Positions 23,828 to 32,966 of a stretch of DNA of 64,000 bases are shown here, one piece after another. Source of the stretch: Lentisphaeria bacterium (GTDB lineage: Bacteria; Verrucomicrobiota; Lentisphaeria; Victivallales; Victivallaceae). Both the position numbers and the translations under genes were made by a program. Under the pieces are notes generated by a model. That model searched no databases and had not been told where the DNA came from. It saw nothing but the letters and a program-made list of their open reading frames with translations. Within the stretch, counting starts at the first letter, position 1. Each line of letters begins with the position of its first letter. The DNA lies in the NCBI GenBank assembly GCA_900768505.1, contig CAAGED010000011.1, positions 1 through 64,000 of the forward strand, written 5' to 3'.

Positions 23828-26689
23828 CTACTTAACGTTTGTTTCCTCTTTACTGTCGGTAATTAACTGCTCAATTAGTTTCGCATTGTCAACGTTCCAT
23901 CCCCGGGCAGTAACACCGTGTGTCTCACCGCCCGAAACATTAACCTGCCAATTTGCCTGCGGAGTCGCTACCGCCTCGCCTTTAAATTTAGTATTCAGAA
24001 TATTGAATTTTATCGTCTTCTTATTCTCATTGCGGTTTTTGGGCAGGCCGATGATAAATCCACTCTCATTGACAATATCGCTGTTTTTTACGGTTACAAT
24101 GCCAACTTCACTGTCACTTTTCTGCGCACGAAGGTCATACATAAAAAATGCCGGAGCCTTACCGCTGTCAATCAGGCAATTCTCAATTTTAATTTCTCCC
24201 ACCGAATAACTTGGGGTTTGAAAAAGCGGTTTATCGGTATTTTTCACCTCGCAATTTATCAAAGTGACTTTTGCCGGCAACACCCAGTAGCCGTGTTTGA
24301 TTTCCACATTCTCCAAGGTACAATTTTCAAGTGTAAGTTCACTGCCGTTGGCTAGATCAAAATTAACATTCACCAGCTTACAACCGACAATTTTTTTGCC
24401 GGATTTGTATAAGGTGCAATTTACATTTTCCAGAATACTGTTGAGAAAGTTAGAGTTGGCCAGCCATTTAACATAGCTGTTGCTCAAAATGCTGAACAAC
24501 ATGTTAAAATTGGAATTGGAATTCTTATCCAATTTCGCCCCGACAAACACCCCGCATCCGGAACTCATGACATTTTTATCCGCAAAATCACCGCTTGCGG
24601 CAAGCATCCAGCGTCCATCCAAAGTTTTTCTGTTTCCGGACAATTCTTCAGAATAGACAGACATATATTCCATTGGATTTATTTCATCGTTTTTTTCGCC
24701 GAATGTCACCTTCCCCGAGTAGCTGTTATTATCCTCAATCCGAACCAGACGACTTCTGGTTCTGCCGGCATATCCATAATTAGCCCCTTTAAACCGATTA
24801 TTACGAATCACATAACTTGCCGTACGACTCCAGAGATGCAATGTCGCTTCGTTCTCCTCAAATACAAAATTGTGTCCGGCACAAGTCAATAATTCATTGT
24901 TTGGATTGCCGATAAAACGGTTGCGGTAAATCCAGACATCCTGCATCATATCCCAACCATCTTCGGCATCAAAGGCACAGCGAGCCAAATTTTCACCGCT
25001 GCGAGTCACGGTAAGGTTGGCAAATTTATGATTGTACATTGCACTGGGGGCAACTCCGACGCAACGGGCGTTTTGAACATAAATATTTTCGAAAACACAA
25101 TTCTGCGGAACTTTGAAAAAATTGGTTTGAAAGCGTTGCTCTTTATTCTCATTCCAAGACCACACCGTCACCCGGACAAACTCGGCGTCGTTAGGAATTT
25201 TTACCCGCCGATATTGTTCTCCGTCAACGGTTTTAAGATATTTTTTATCCTTATCAAAAAAATGATAAAGCAAATTCCACTCGTCCATTCCCCTCCCCTG
25301 GTAACCCAAGGTTCGGGAAGCAGTTAAATATCCGAATTTATCCTTCAGAAGCTTAACCGACACCATTTGACTTACTTTTAATCCCGGAAATTCAATCTCC
25401 TCACCGTTGTTGCGGTCAAGCGTACCAGGCTGAAATTTCAGATCACCAAAACCGGTAAAATTCGGTTCTTTAAACCCGTTGCAAACACCATACCCGGTAA
25501 TGAAGCGCACCACCATATTCTTGAAACTGCAATATTTGGATTGTCCGACAATTTCAATACCCGAAACCCATTCGGAAGATTTGTTTACCGAATAATCATG
25601 TTCGTAATAATCACCCTCCACAATGCCGTTGACCACATGAGAATCCACACAGTCGTCAATCTTGACCATCATGGCACCTTTTTCGGTATTGCCGTTTAAT
25701 TTTATGGTGGCTCCATTTAAATCCAAAGTAAGACCGCTGGGGATTTTTATTGCCTCGGCACTGCTGATGCGATATACTCCCGGCAGTAAAGTTACCTTTT
25801 GCATTCCGGCGGCACGCTTGTCCGCTAAAAATTTATTCAACCCGTTTCCGGTTTGAACTGCCTCCGCCTCCACTTTTGTCTTGTCGTAAGAATCAGAATA
25901 AAGCACCTTGGCACTTTTCAAGCTGTAATGGTTGGGCAAGAACTCTACTTTCGGCATATTGTAGGCTCCGCACTCTTTGCCGATAAACAAATTTTCCGGC
26001 GCTTTGCTGCCACCAATTACAATCAGATACTTTCCCGCCGGAACTTGCAGTTTGGCCGCTTCCGCCTCCACAATTGCCTTGGTTTCTTCAACATTTTTAC
26101 CGGTGGCGTCGACATAATGTTCAACTCCGTAGTCACCTTTATTACTGATCGAATACTGTGCCAAATCATCGGCGGTCATGAAATAACTTTTATCTTGGGG
26201 AATTTCAAAACTTTTGCGCACCCGGAATTCATGGTAAATTACCGGAGTATTACGCTTAACTTCGTCACTGCCGTACAACTCCATCAGGTAATCGCCCTCC
26301 GGTAAAATTCCAACCTCGAAAGTGTGATCCCCCGCCGGAATATCCGTTTTCGTAAACTTGTACTCTTTGCCGCCGGAATCCCGGAGCCGCAATTGAACAT
26401 TAAATTTTTTGCTCCAATCTTTCAATCGATACTCAGATTGATGCCAATCGGTAATATAAAATTTTATTTTTACCGGTTCATCCGCTCTCACATTGGGTTC
26501 AACATAATATGTTGAAATATATGGCACTTCCAATGCCGATGGCAATTTTGCTGCATCGATTTGATATGCAGCAGTATTAGCATCAACATTTCCAGCCTCT
26601 TCCGGTGCTGGAACTGATGCCGCAATTAAAAACAGCGGCATTCCCAGCAGACAACTTACAATAAACTTTTTCCCTGACCTGCATTCCAT
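23828..26689 (-). CDS. Large secreted right-handed beta-helix protein
   Basis: A 953-residue exported protein. A signal peptide occupies residues 1-~24 (KKFIVSCLLGMPLFLIAAS). Residues ~55-155 look like an Ig-like domain (VRADEPVKIKFYITDWHQ). From about 300 a pectate-lyase-like parallel beta-helix is indicated by the start ITLLPGVYRISSAEAIKIPSG-like motif, LTLDLNGATIKLNGN and repeated short N/G/I/V-rich strands (CVFENIYVQNARC, NFVFEENEATLHL, YVIRNNRFKG, LTLENCTLENVEIKHG, VTLINCEVKNTDK, IKIENCLIDS). Such proteins bind or cleave polysaccharides; no catalytic triad can be assigned. It is a single-gene unit with a strong terminator. Function is inferred from fold only. Confidence 0.7.
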   Translation of the reverse strand: MECRSGKKFIVSCLLGMPLFLIAASVPAPEEAGNVDANTAAYQIDAAKLPSALEVPYISTYYVEPNVRADEPVKIKFYITDWHQSEYRLKDWSKKFNVQLRLRDSGGKEYKFTKTDIPAGDHTFEVGILPEGDYLMELYGSDEVKRNTPVIYHEFRVRKSFEIPQDKSYFMTADDLAQYSISNKGDYGVEHYVDATGKNVEETKAIVEAEAAKLQVPAGKYLIVIGGSKAPENLFIGKECGAYNMPKVEFLPNHYSLKSAKVLYSDSYDKTKVEAEAVQTGNGLNKFLADKRAAGMQKVTLLPGVYRISSAEAIKIPSGLTLDLNGATIKLNGNTEKGAMMVKIDDCVDSHVVNGIVEGDYYEHDYSVNKSSEWVSGIEIVGQSKYCSFKNMVVRFITGYGVCNGFKEPNFTGFGDLKFQPGTLDRNNGEEIEFPGLKVSQMVSVKLLKDKFGYLTASRTLGYQGRGMDEWNLLYHFFDKDKKYLKTVDGEQYRRVKIPNDAEFVRVTVWSWNENKEQRFQTNFFKVPQNCVFENIYVQNARCVGVAPSAMYNHKFANLTVTRSGENLARCAFDAEDGWDMMQDVWIYRNRFIGNPNNELLTCAGHNFVFEENEATLHLWSRTASYVIRNNRFKGANYGYAGRTRSRLVRIEDNNSYSGKVTFGEKNDEINPMEYMSVYSEELSGNRKTLDGRWMLAASGDFADKNVMSSGCGVFVGAKLDKNSNSNFNMLFSILSNSYVKWLANSNFLNSILENVNCTLYKSGKKIVGCKLVNVNFDLANGSELTLENCTLENVEIKHGYWVLPAKVTLINCEVKNTDKPLFQTPSYSVGEIKIENCLIDSGKAPAFFMYDLRAQKSDSEVGIVTVKNSDIVNESGFIIGLPKNRNENKKTIKFNILNTKFKGEAVATPQANWQVNVSGGETHGVTARGWNVDNAKLIEQLITDSKEETNVK

Positions 26690-26800
26690 TTTTTTATCCC
26701 GGATTTAATTTTTCTCTCTAATTTCGCAAAGAAACACTAATCTATTTTAAATCCTAATTTCAAATATGTCAAGTCATTACAATTGAAAATGTAAAAAATT

Positions 26801-26839
26801 ACCTGCCGCTTATCAATACTCACAAAAAAAGCGGCAGGT
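26801..26839 (-). terminator. Terminator of the DUF1971 gene
   Basis: A 10-bp perfect stem ACCTGCCGCT / AGCGGCAGGT (26801-26810 with 26830-26839) with a 19-base loop is followed on the minus strand by AATTTTTTAC. It lies 33 bases beyond the stop codon. Confidence 0.75.
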
Positions 26840-26871
26840 AATTAGTTTTTATATAGCTTTTAGATCCACCT

Positions 26872-27390
26872 TTATTTTACAAAAGCTTCACCGGGACGAA
26901 CCGCTGCCGGATCAATTGTTCCATCCAATTCCGGCAATGCATAAAAATCAATCTTAAATTCCACCGGTTCAATAATTATCACATGGTGATAACGCTCCGG
27001 ATAAATCACAATAGGGTGTTCACAATCCGCATCAAATTTTTCCTTTGTATCTTCCCATTCAAACTGCAACGCCCCTTTCAGCACGGTCAAGAACCCCAAT
27101 TTACCTCTGGGCGCCATATGTTTTTTCAATATCGCCGACGGGACGGTTGAATCTGTAAAAATTGGTGACGAGGCACTCCATTTTACATTACGTGGCAAAG
27201 TAGCACGCTGGTATGTGTGTTGATTTTTTTTCACGCTTTCATCTGACATGGAATTACCATCGATATTTTCCTCCAGAACCTCTTTATTATGCAAACTTTC
27301 GTGGTCATAAAACACTTCATTTGGTTCATTTGGATACTCGTTGGTGGCATTCATCGAATCATCTGACAATGGCTGACGCATTTTTTTCAT
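26872..27390 (-). CDS. DUF1971 cupin-like protein with charged N-terminal extension
   Basis: About 172 residues from ATG 27390, chosen because GGAGGAG lies 6-9 bases upstream. The C-terminal 100 residues match DUF1971, a small cupin-like domain also found fused to TehB-type tellurite proteins: ATLPRNVKWSASSPIF, TVPSAILKKHMAPRGKLGFLTVLKGALQF, and IVIYPERYHHVIIIEPVEFKIDFYALPE. His residues of YHHV could bind metal. The first ~60 residues (MNATNEYPNEPNEVF...) are low-complexity and acidic, an addition not usual for the family. A single-gene unit upstream of the beta-helix gene. Function unknown; a link to oxidative or metalloid stress is only by family association. Confidence 0.72.
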   Translation of the reverse strand: MKKMRQPLSDDSMNATNEYPNEPNEVFYDHESLHNKEVLEENIDGNSMSDESVKKNQHTYQRATLPRNVKWSASSPIFTDSTVPSAILKKHMAPRGKLGFLTVLKGALQFEWEDTKEKFDADCEHPIVIYPERYHHVIIIEPVEFKIDFYALPELDGTIDPAAVRPGEAFVK

Positions 27391-27480
27391 AATTTTCTCC
27401 TCCAAAAAAAAATAAAAAACGATATTTTCTCCTGACACGTCCCTGACTTACAATATCATGCCGCAAATAAAAAAACAAGA

Positions 27481-27511
27481 AAAAAATGGAATTATCCACT
27501 GGGATAATTCC
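27481..27511 (-). terminator. Terminator of the RND efflux operon
   Basis: A 10-bp perfect stem GGAATTATCC / GGATAATTCC (27488-27497 with 27502-27511) with a 4-base loop, followed on the minus strand by ATTTTTT. It lies 15 bases beyond the RND transporter stop. Confidence 0.85.
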
Positions 27512-27525
27512 GGTAAAAAAAACTA

Positions 27526-30500
27526 TTATTTGGCCGGTTTATCTTCTTTCAGCGGAGATTTTATTTTGAACACCATCGCATAGCTGACCGGCACAATTAT
27601 CAGCGTCAACACCGTAGCACCCAGCAAACCAAACATAATAGTCGCCGCCATGGAGGCAAAAAATGCGTCAAACACCAATGGCATAACCCCCAGAACGGTT
27701 GTGCCGGCCGCCATTGTAACCGGACGCAGGCGACTGACGGCGGCATTGACCACTGCTTGATAAGGAGCGGCGCCGTTGGCTAACTCCAGGTTAATCTGAT
27801 CCAGCAGCACAATGGCATTTTTCAATAACATTCCGGATAACCCCAGGAAGCCAAGGATTGCCATGAATCCAAACGGCAGATTCAACATAAACAAACCGCC
27901 CACCACGCCAATAAGTGAAAATGGCAACGTGGCAAATGCCACCAATGGCTCGCGCAGGGTTTTAAACAACATAGCCACTACAATAAACATCAGCAGCAGA
28001 CTGATGGGAAACAACGTTTTCAGCTTCTCTTCCGCCAACTGACTCTGCTCATACTCCCCCCCCCATTCCATGGAATAAAGCACTGGCAGGGGAATCGATT
28101 CCAGCGCCGATTTTAATTCATTGCGTAAATCCGTTGCGGTTCCCTCAATCGGCGAACACTGCACCGTAATGGTTGGTACCCGATCCCGATGTCGAATCTG
28201 CGGTGCCTCCCAAACCGTGCTTATTCCATCACAAGCCTGCGCCAGAGAGTAGCTCTGATTAGCGGCACTGCTCCACACCCGCACATTATCCAATTGGGAA
28301 ATATCCCGACGCTCACTGGCCACCGGCCGGGAGATAATCGGGATCAGTGTGTTGTTTTCCCGCAGCACACCGCAGGTGAGGCCGTTGAAATTCCACTGCA
28401 CGGAATTTGCCAGCTCTTTACGGGAAATTCCAGTTTGACGTGCCTTTATTTCGGAATAATTCAACTTCAGTGCCTTAACTTTATCCCGCCAATTATCCCG
28501 GATGTACTGCGCATTATTGTTTTTATACATAATCTCCTTGGCTTGAGCCGCCAAACGTCGCAACACCGCCTCATCCGGTCCCCGGAAGCGCACTCCAACC
28601 TTAAAAGGAATTGAAATTCCATCCGAAAAACGCATTACCATTGCATCGCTTTCCGGATAATTTCCCTTGATATACTGACTGATTTTTTCACTGAGCAACG
28701 GAATTTCTTTATAATCGTCAACGTCAATTAAAATCTGCCCGTAATCCGACGACGGGCTGTTATAATCATAACTCAAAATAAAGCGCAAGGCGCCCTCGCC
28801 GACAAAAGTAGTAGTGGATTTCACTCCAGGCAATTTATTTATATAAGATGCAATTCCCTGCACATCTTTTTGGGTTTCGTCAATGTGACTGCCGGAAGTG
28901 CGCCAATAATCCACATAAAATTGTTTTCGCGTGGAATCCGGGAAAAAAACTTTAGGCAACTTTTCATACCCCCAAGTCGAAGCAAGCAAGCCGATAATCA
29001 TAATTATCCACACCAAACGGCGGTGTCGTAGCGCCCATTCCACCATTTTTTTATATACCTGATAACTCTTTCCGGCATATACATCTTTTTTCGCCTCTCC
29101 CGCCAACTTAGGTTTTGCCTTAATCAGCACCAGACAGAGCAATGGAGTAAAGGTAAGCGCCATAATCCAGCTCAATAACAATGAAATGGCAATAACATAA
29201 AATAACGACCGGCAAAATTCACCAATATTTCCCTGATTGAAACCAACCGCCAGAAAAGCCAGAATCGCCACCAGCGTCGCCCCCAGCAGCGGCCACTGGG
29301 TTTCATAAACAATCTCTTTCAAGGCCTGATTCCGCTCCGTACCGCGGGCACTCTTTACCAAAAAACCGTCCACAATTACGATGGCGTTATCCACCAGCAT
29401 TCCAAGTGCAATAATCAGCGCCCCCAGCGAAACCAGTTGCATATCAATTTTCATAATCGACATGCCGATGAATGTGCCGAGGATGATCAACAGCAGAGTT
29501 ATTCCAATTGCCAATCCAGATCGCCAGCCCATGGTAATCAGCAGAATCCCCACCACAATCACTACTGACTCAATGAGGTTGACAATGAAATTATTCAACG
29601 ACTCCTGCACATTTTCCGACTGATAATTGATAAAACCCAACTGCATGCCGGCGGGGCGGGAATTTTCCAGCTGACTTAAAAGCTTTTTGATGTTTTCTCC
29701 CATTCGTACCACATTTCCGCCGTCCACGGTGGATATTCCGATACCGATTGCCGGTTTACCATTGTAACGCATAATTTGGCTGTCCGGTTCCACATGGCCG
29801 CGACTGACTTCGGCAATATCTCCCAGACGAATCAAGTTGCCCTCTGTGTCCGCCACATACATATTGCGAATCGCCGCCACATTGTCAATTCCCCCGGAAA
29901 CCCGCAAACGCGTATATTCGTCTCCAATTTTGGCGGCACCGGACTCCTCCACTAAATTACTGCTACTCAAGGTTTGAAACAACAACTCCTTGGAAATTTT
30001 TAAATTTGCCAGCTTGGCTCGGTTGAATTCAACATAAATCGCCTTGTCCGGTACCCCCCATAATTCCACCTTGGCCACATCAGGCACCCGCAGCAGCTCC
30101 TTTTTTAGCAAATCAGCGTAATCTTTCAACTCGTCAATGGTGTAGCCGTCGCCGGACAAGGAAAGAAAAATGCCGTAGACATCGCCAAAATCATCATTTA
30201 CCGCCACGCCGGAAACTCCATCCGGCAAATATGGTTTTACGTCATTTACCTTGCGCCGTAATTCATCCCAGATCTGCGGCACTTCGTCGGCGGTAAATTC
30301 ACTGCGCAGTTCCACAAAAATCAATGAAAATCCATTCCGGCTGATGGAGGTGATATTGTCCAATTGGGACATCTTCTGAATCTCCTCCTCAATTTTATCG
30401 GTAACTTCATTTTCCACCTCCTCGGAGGTTGCCCCCGGGTAAAGCGTGGCAACCGTAGCTTTTTTTATCTTGAAAGTGGGATATTCCAGACGGCCGACCT

Positions 30501-30591
30501 GAAAATAAGCCATTATGCCCCCTAGTGTCACCGCTGCCATCAGCAGCCAGATAAAACTTTTGTGCTTCAATGCATAATCAATTATTTTCAT
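27526..30591 (-). CDS. RND family efflux transporter (AcrB/MexF-like)
   Basis: A 1021-residue inner-membrane pump that uses proton motive force to export substrates from the periplasm or inner leaflet through an outer-membrane channel. Twelve helices in two halves; the first starts YALKHKSFIWLLMAAVTLGGIMAYFQ and its large loop begins KKATVATLYPGATSEEVENEVTDK. Helix 4 carries LGALIIALGMLVDNAIVIVDG (about 391-411), with the proton-relay Asp of the family, and the second half has GFMAILGFLGLSGMLLKNAIVLLDQ (about 907-931). The fold and length match HAE1/AcrB-type pumps. Its start overlaps the end of the adaptor gene by 14 bases. No outer-membrane channel gene is adjacent, so a channel from elsewhere must be used. 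Confidence 0.92.
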   Translation of the reverse strand: MKIIDYALKHKSFIWLLMAAVTLGGIMAYFQVGRLEYPTFKIKKATVATLYPGATSEEVENEVTDKIEEEIQKMSQLDNITSISRNGFSLIFVELRSEFTADEVPQIWDELRRKVNDVKPYLPDGVSGVAVNDDFGDVYGIFLSLSGDGYTIDELKDYADLLKKELLRVPDVAKVELWGVPDKAIYVEFNRAKLANLKISKELLFQTLSSSNLVEESGAAKIGDEYTRLRVSGGIDNVAAIRNMYVADTEGNLIRLGDIAEVSRGHVEPDSQIMRYNGKPAIGIGISTVDGGNVVRMGENIKKLLSQLENSRPAGMQLGFINYQSENVQESLNNFIVNLIESVVIVVGILLITMGWRSGLAIGITLLLIILGTFIGMSIMKIDMQLVSLGALIIALGMLVDNAIVIVDGFLVKSARGTERNQALKEIVYETQWPLLGATLVAILAFLAVGFNQGNIGEFCRSLFYVIAISLLLSWIMALTFTPLLCLVLIKAKPKLAGEAKKDVYAGKSYQVYKKMVEWALRHRRLVWIIMIIGLLASTWGYEKLPKVFFPDSTRKQFYVDYWRTSGSHIDETQKDVQGIASYINKLPGVKSTTTFVGEGALRFILSYDYNSPSSDYGQILIDVDDYKEIPLLSEKISQYIKGNYPESDAMVMRFSDGISIPFKVGVRFRGPDEAVLRRLAAQAKEIMYKNNNAQYIRDNWRDKVKALKLNYSEIKARQTGISRKELANSVQWNFNGLTCGVLRENNTLIPIISRPVASERRDISQLDNVRVWSSAANQSYSLAQACDGISTVWEAPQIRHRDRVPTITVQCSPIEGTATDLRNELKSALESIPLPVLYSMEWGGEYEQSQLAEEKLKTLFPISLLLMFIVVAMLFKTLREPLVAFATLPFSLIGVVGGLFMLNLPFGFMAILGFLGLSGMLLKNAIVLLDQINLELANGAAPYQAVVNAAVSRLRPVTMAAGTTVLGVMPLVFDAFFASMAATIMFGLLGATVLTLIIVPVSYAMVFKIKSPLKEDKPAK

Positions 30592-32038
30592 TTACCGCCT
30601 CCACTCCCAATGAAACATTCTCCGGCAAATTCACCTTCAAGGCCGTAAGCTGCTGACGAACGTTGTCCAGTACATTAGTCGCCGACTCCATCGGCAGATT
30701 GTTTTTCAACTCAACGGTTATCTGGGAAATGCCATTAAGACTTTTCGAAGAGATTTTTTCCACTTGCGGCAACTTGACAAGGGCTTCTTCAATTTTTTTG
30801 GTCACCAGTTTCTCAACCTGTGCAGAATCCAGACCGGAACAAAGTGAAATAACCTTTAGTTTTCGCAATTTTTCCGTTACTTGTGGAGTAGTCAGGATTT
30901 CCGGATTGAGCAAGTGCACGGTATCCTGCTCGGTAAGCCAATCACCGCCGGCTGCCACCACAAATTCGCCAGGCAGTAAATTCTTCTCCACATAAATATG
31001 GTCGGCATCGGCAGTTCTAACGGTCTTCACGTGACGCATCTCCAATTTTCCGCTCTCCGGATGGTAGACAAAAACCATCTCCTGATTATTTCGGTTGAAT
31101 ACCGCAGAATATGGTATTCTAAGTGCATTTTCGCTTACTTGATCAAAATTCGGTACGCCATGCACCTCGCAACTCATCCCCGGCAAAATCAGAAAATCAG
31201 CAGGGGCTTTCATGTGAAGAGTCAGCTGGTAGGTTTCGCTCTCCTCCGAGGCGATTGGTTTAAATTCGTAAATTGCCGCCTTGAACATACGATTTCCACG
31301 CCCCGGAAACGAGACGTCAAACTGCATTCCCAAAAATTGTCTGGCATTATCGAAGCCGAAATTAGGCAGATTTCCCGCCGGCATACTGATTTTTATTTCC
31401 AGCTCCCTAAGGTCATCCAGTACCACAACCGGCACATTGGCCGCAGCGATTTCATACTGCTCAATTAATAAATCGGAAATGGTGCCGTGAAACGGAGCAA
31501 TTAAAACTGTGTCATGCAATTTATCCTGGGCAATTTTCAATGAAAGTTCCAAGGTTTTCACCTGGGCATCCGAAGTTTGCTTCTTGGTCAACGCCGAATC
31601 AAATGCCGACTGGCTGGTGGCTTTGGATTTCAAAAGTTGCTGCTGGCGTTTGAATTCAATCTCCGCCAGCGAGGCCTGAAATTTCTGCATTTCCAACTCC
31701 TGAGTCAACCGATCCACCTCCCGCTGATAATCCCGGGGATCAATGCGCATCAATACCTCGCCGGGTTCTACGGTTTGACCATATTTCAAATTGCGTTCAA
31801 TCACCGGTCCGGAAACCCGAAAAAAAAGTTCAGCATGTTTTACCGGCCGAACCTTACCGGGATATGTTACTTTAAAAGTTGGTTCATCATTGGCAATCCG
31901 AGCCAATTTCACCACTCGACTGCGACTGACCACTTCCGGGGCAACTTCGGATTTTGTAAAATATTTATAAGCTTTCCATGCTCCGCCGAGCAGTACAAGA
32001 ACGATCAAGCTGTAAATGGTAATACGTTTGATTTTCAT
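30578..32038 (-). CDS. RND periplasmic adaptor with extra porter-like C-terminal domain
   Basis: About 486 residues from ATG 32038 (AGGTG just upstream). An N-terminal membrane anchor (ITIYSLIVLVLLGGAWKAYKYF) is followed by the HlyD/AcrA adaptor core: lipoyl half KHAELFFRVSGPVIERNLKYGQTVEPGEVLMRIDPRDY, an alpha-hairpin EMQKFQASLAEIEFKRQQQLL, the second lipoyl half DTVLIAPFHGTISDLLIEQYE, and the beta-barrel and membrane-proximal parts. About 92 more residues follow (from about 394: KVISLCSGLDSAQVEKLV...) that resemble the PN1 porter subdomain of RND pumps, not an adaptor domain. The same pattern is visible in the pump downstream (ATSEEVENEVTDKIEEEIQKM). The 14-base overlap with the pump start suggests coupled translation, or a frame-shifted pump fragment fused to the adaptor. 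Confidence 0.85.
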   Translation of the reverse strand: MKIKRITIYSLIVLVLLGGAWKAYKYFTKSEVAPEVVSRSRVVKLARIANDEPTFKVTYPGKVRPVKHAELFFRVSGPVIERNLKYGQTVEPGEVLMRIDPRDYQREVDRLTQELEMQKFQASLAEIEFKRQQQLLKSKATSQSAFDSALTKKQTSDAQVKTLELSLKIAQDKLHDTVLIAPFHGTISDLLIEQYEIAAANVPVVVLDDLRELEIKISMPAGNLPNFGFDNARQFLGMQFDVSFPGRGNRMFKAAIYEFKPIASEESETYQLTLHMKAPADFLILPGMSCEVHGVPNFDQVSENALRIPYSAVFNRNNQEMVFVYHPESGKLEMRHVKTVRTADADHIYVEKNLLPGEFVVAAGGDWLTEQDTVHLLNPEILTTPQVTEKLRKLKVISLCSGLDSAQVEKLVTKKIEEALVKLPQVEKISSKSLNGISQITVELKNNLPMESATNVLDNVRQQLTALKVNLPENVSLGVEAVNENN

Positions 32039-32094
32039 AAACACCTGCCAATTTCTGTAGAATATATTTTTAATAATCATCAGTTATAAATAAA

Positions 32095-32727
32095 TCAAAC
32101 CAACCCCAAGCCGTTCAGCAGCAGTTTGGTGGTAAAAAATTGTAAGCTGCGGTCAAAGGTATCCTCCACCTGTCCTTCCGGGTGAAATAGATCAATCATC
32201 CCCGGACAAGCCGAGTAGAGATATTTGGGACAAATCAGAAACATATACCAGCAGAAAGCGCTGTTAAAGTCCGCATTGCCGGTAATGCGGGCATAAATAT
32301 CGCAAAAAATTTTTGCACCAGGACGCAAATATTTGTCAATAATCATATTACGCAACGGGTGCGGATGCTGCAGTAATTGGAGCAGCATCTGTTGTGCCGG
32401 ATTTCTGGTATTGCCAATATTTTTAAAGACGCAATCAACCAGTCCGGAAACAAAGATTGCCTGCCCGTCCCGAGATTCCAGAAGTTTTTGATTATTCTGA
32501 TAATAATCACTGATTGTATTGGTGTGCCACTGGGACAAGGCATGTTCAATCACGGCCTGAATAAGTCCCTCCTTGCCGCCAAAATGGTAATTTATCATCG
32601 AAGCATCGGTTCCTGCCTTGGAGGCGATTTGACTTAAATTGACATTAGCAATGCCATGTTCGGCAAAAAGCTGACCGGCGGCGGCAATAAATGCTTGTCT
32701 GGTCTTCTTTCCGGAAACCTTAGCCAT
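32095..32727 (-). CDS. TetR family transcriptional regulator
   Basis: About 210 residues from ATG 32727, preceded by GGGAGG. The N-terminal DNA-binding domain is clear: RQAFIAAAGQLFAEHGIANVNLSQIASKAGTDASMINYHFGGKEGLIQAVIEHAL (about 10-64), with the recognition helix DASMINYHF. The C-terminal part is helical, ligand-binding and variable. It lies 57 bases upstream of the adaptor gene on the same strand, so it is very probably the local repressor of the efflux operon. A perfect 26-bp palindrome at 32785-32810 upstream of it is the likely operator. Confidence 0.88.
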   Translation of the reverse strand: MAKVSGKKTRQAFIAAAGQLFAEHGIANVNLSQIASKAGTDASMINYHFGGKEGLIQAVIEHALSQWHTNTISDYYQNNQKLLESRDGQAIFVSGLVDCVFKNIGNTRNPAQQMLLQLLQHPHPLRNMIIDKYLRPGAKIFCDIYARITGNADFNSAFCWYMFLICPKYLYSACPGMIDLFHPEGQVEDTFDRSLQFFTTKLLLNGLGLV

Positions 32728-32784
32728 AAACAAAATCCTCCCTGATAAAATAATTAAATAAACATTATTTTTTATTTATACATT

Positions 32785-32810
32785 AAATATACATTTTAAA
32801 ATGTATATTT
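32785..32810. promoter_or_regulatory. 26-bp perfect palindrome, probable TetR operator
   Basis: AAATATACATTTT is followed directly by its exact reverse complement, so the whole 26 bases are a perfect dyad with no spacer. It lies 58 bases upstream of the TetR start codon and is A/T-rich. The position and symmetry suit a TetR dimer-of-dimers site that controls the TetR-adaptor-pump transcript. Confidence 0.65.
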
Positions 32811-32859
32811 CAAGCAAAAATAAACCTAAACAATTATTTTATGTAAGTTTTTTACTGAT

Positions 32860-32899
32860 AAAAAAACTGTACGCCATGAAACAATATCATGCCGTACAG
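32860..32899 (-). terminator. Terminator of the phage-tail-like genes
   Basis: A 13-bp stem with one mismatch (32867-32879 with 32887-32899; CTGTACG.CATGA) is followed on the minus strand by a run of T (A-run at 32860-32866). It ends leftward transcription 68 bases after the 32967 gene stop codon. Confidence 0.75.
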
Positions 32900-32966
32900 C
32901 CGAGTTTGCAAGTTCCATCAAATTATCAGTTGTAAAGTAATAATTTTTACTGAATATTATGTTTTG

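Noticed and set aside
23682..24209. 175-residue plus-strand frame overlapping the beta-helix gene
   Set aside because: It runs antisense through a terminator and a well-supported secreted protein gene; no independent evidence.
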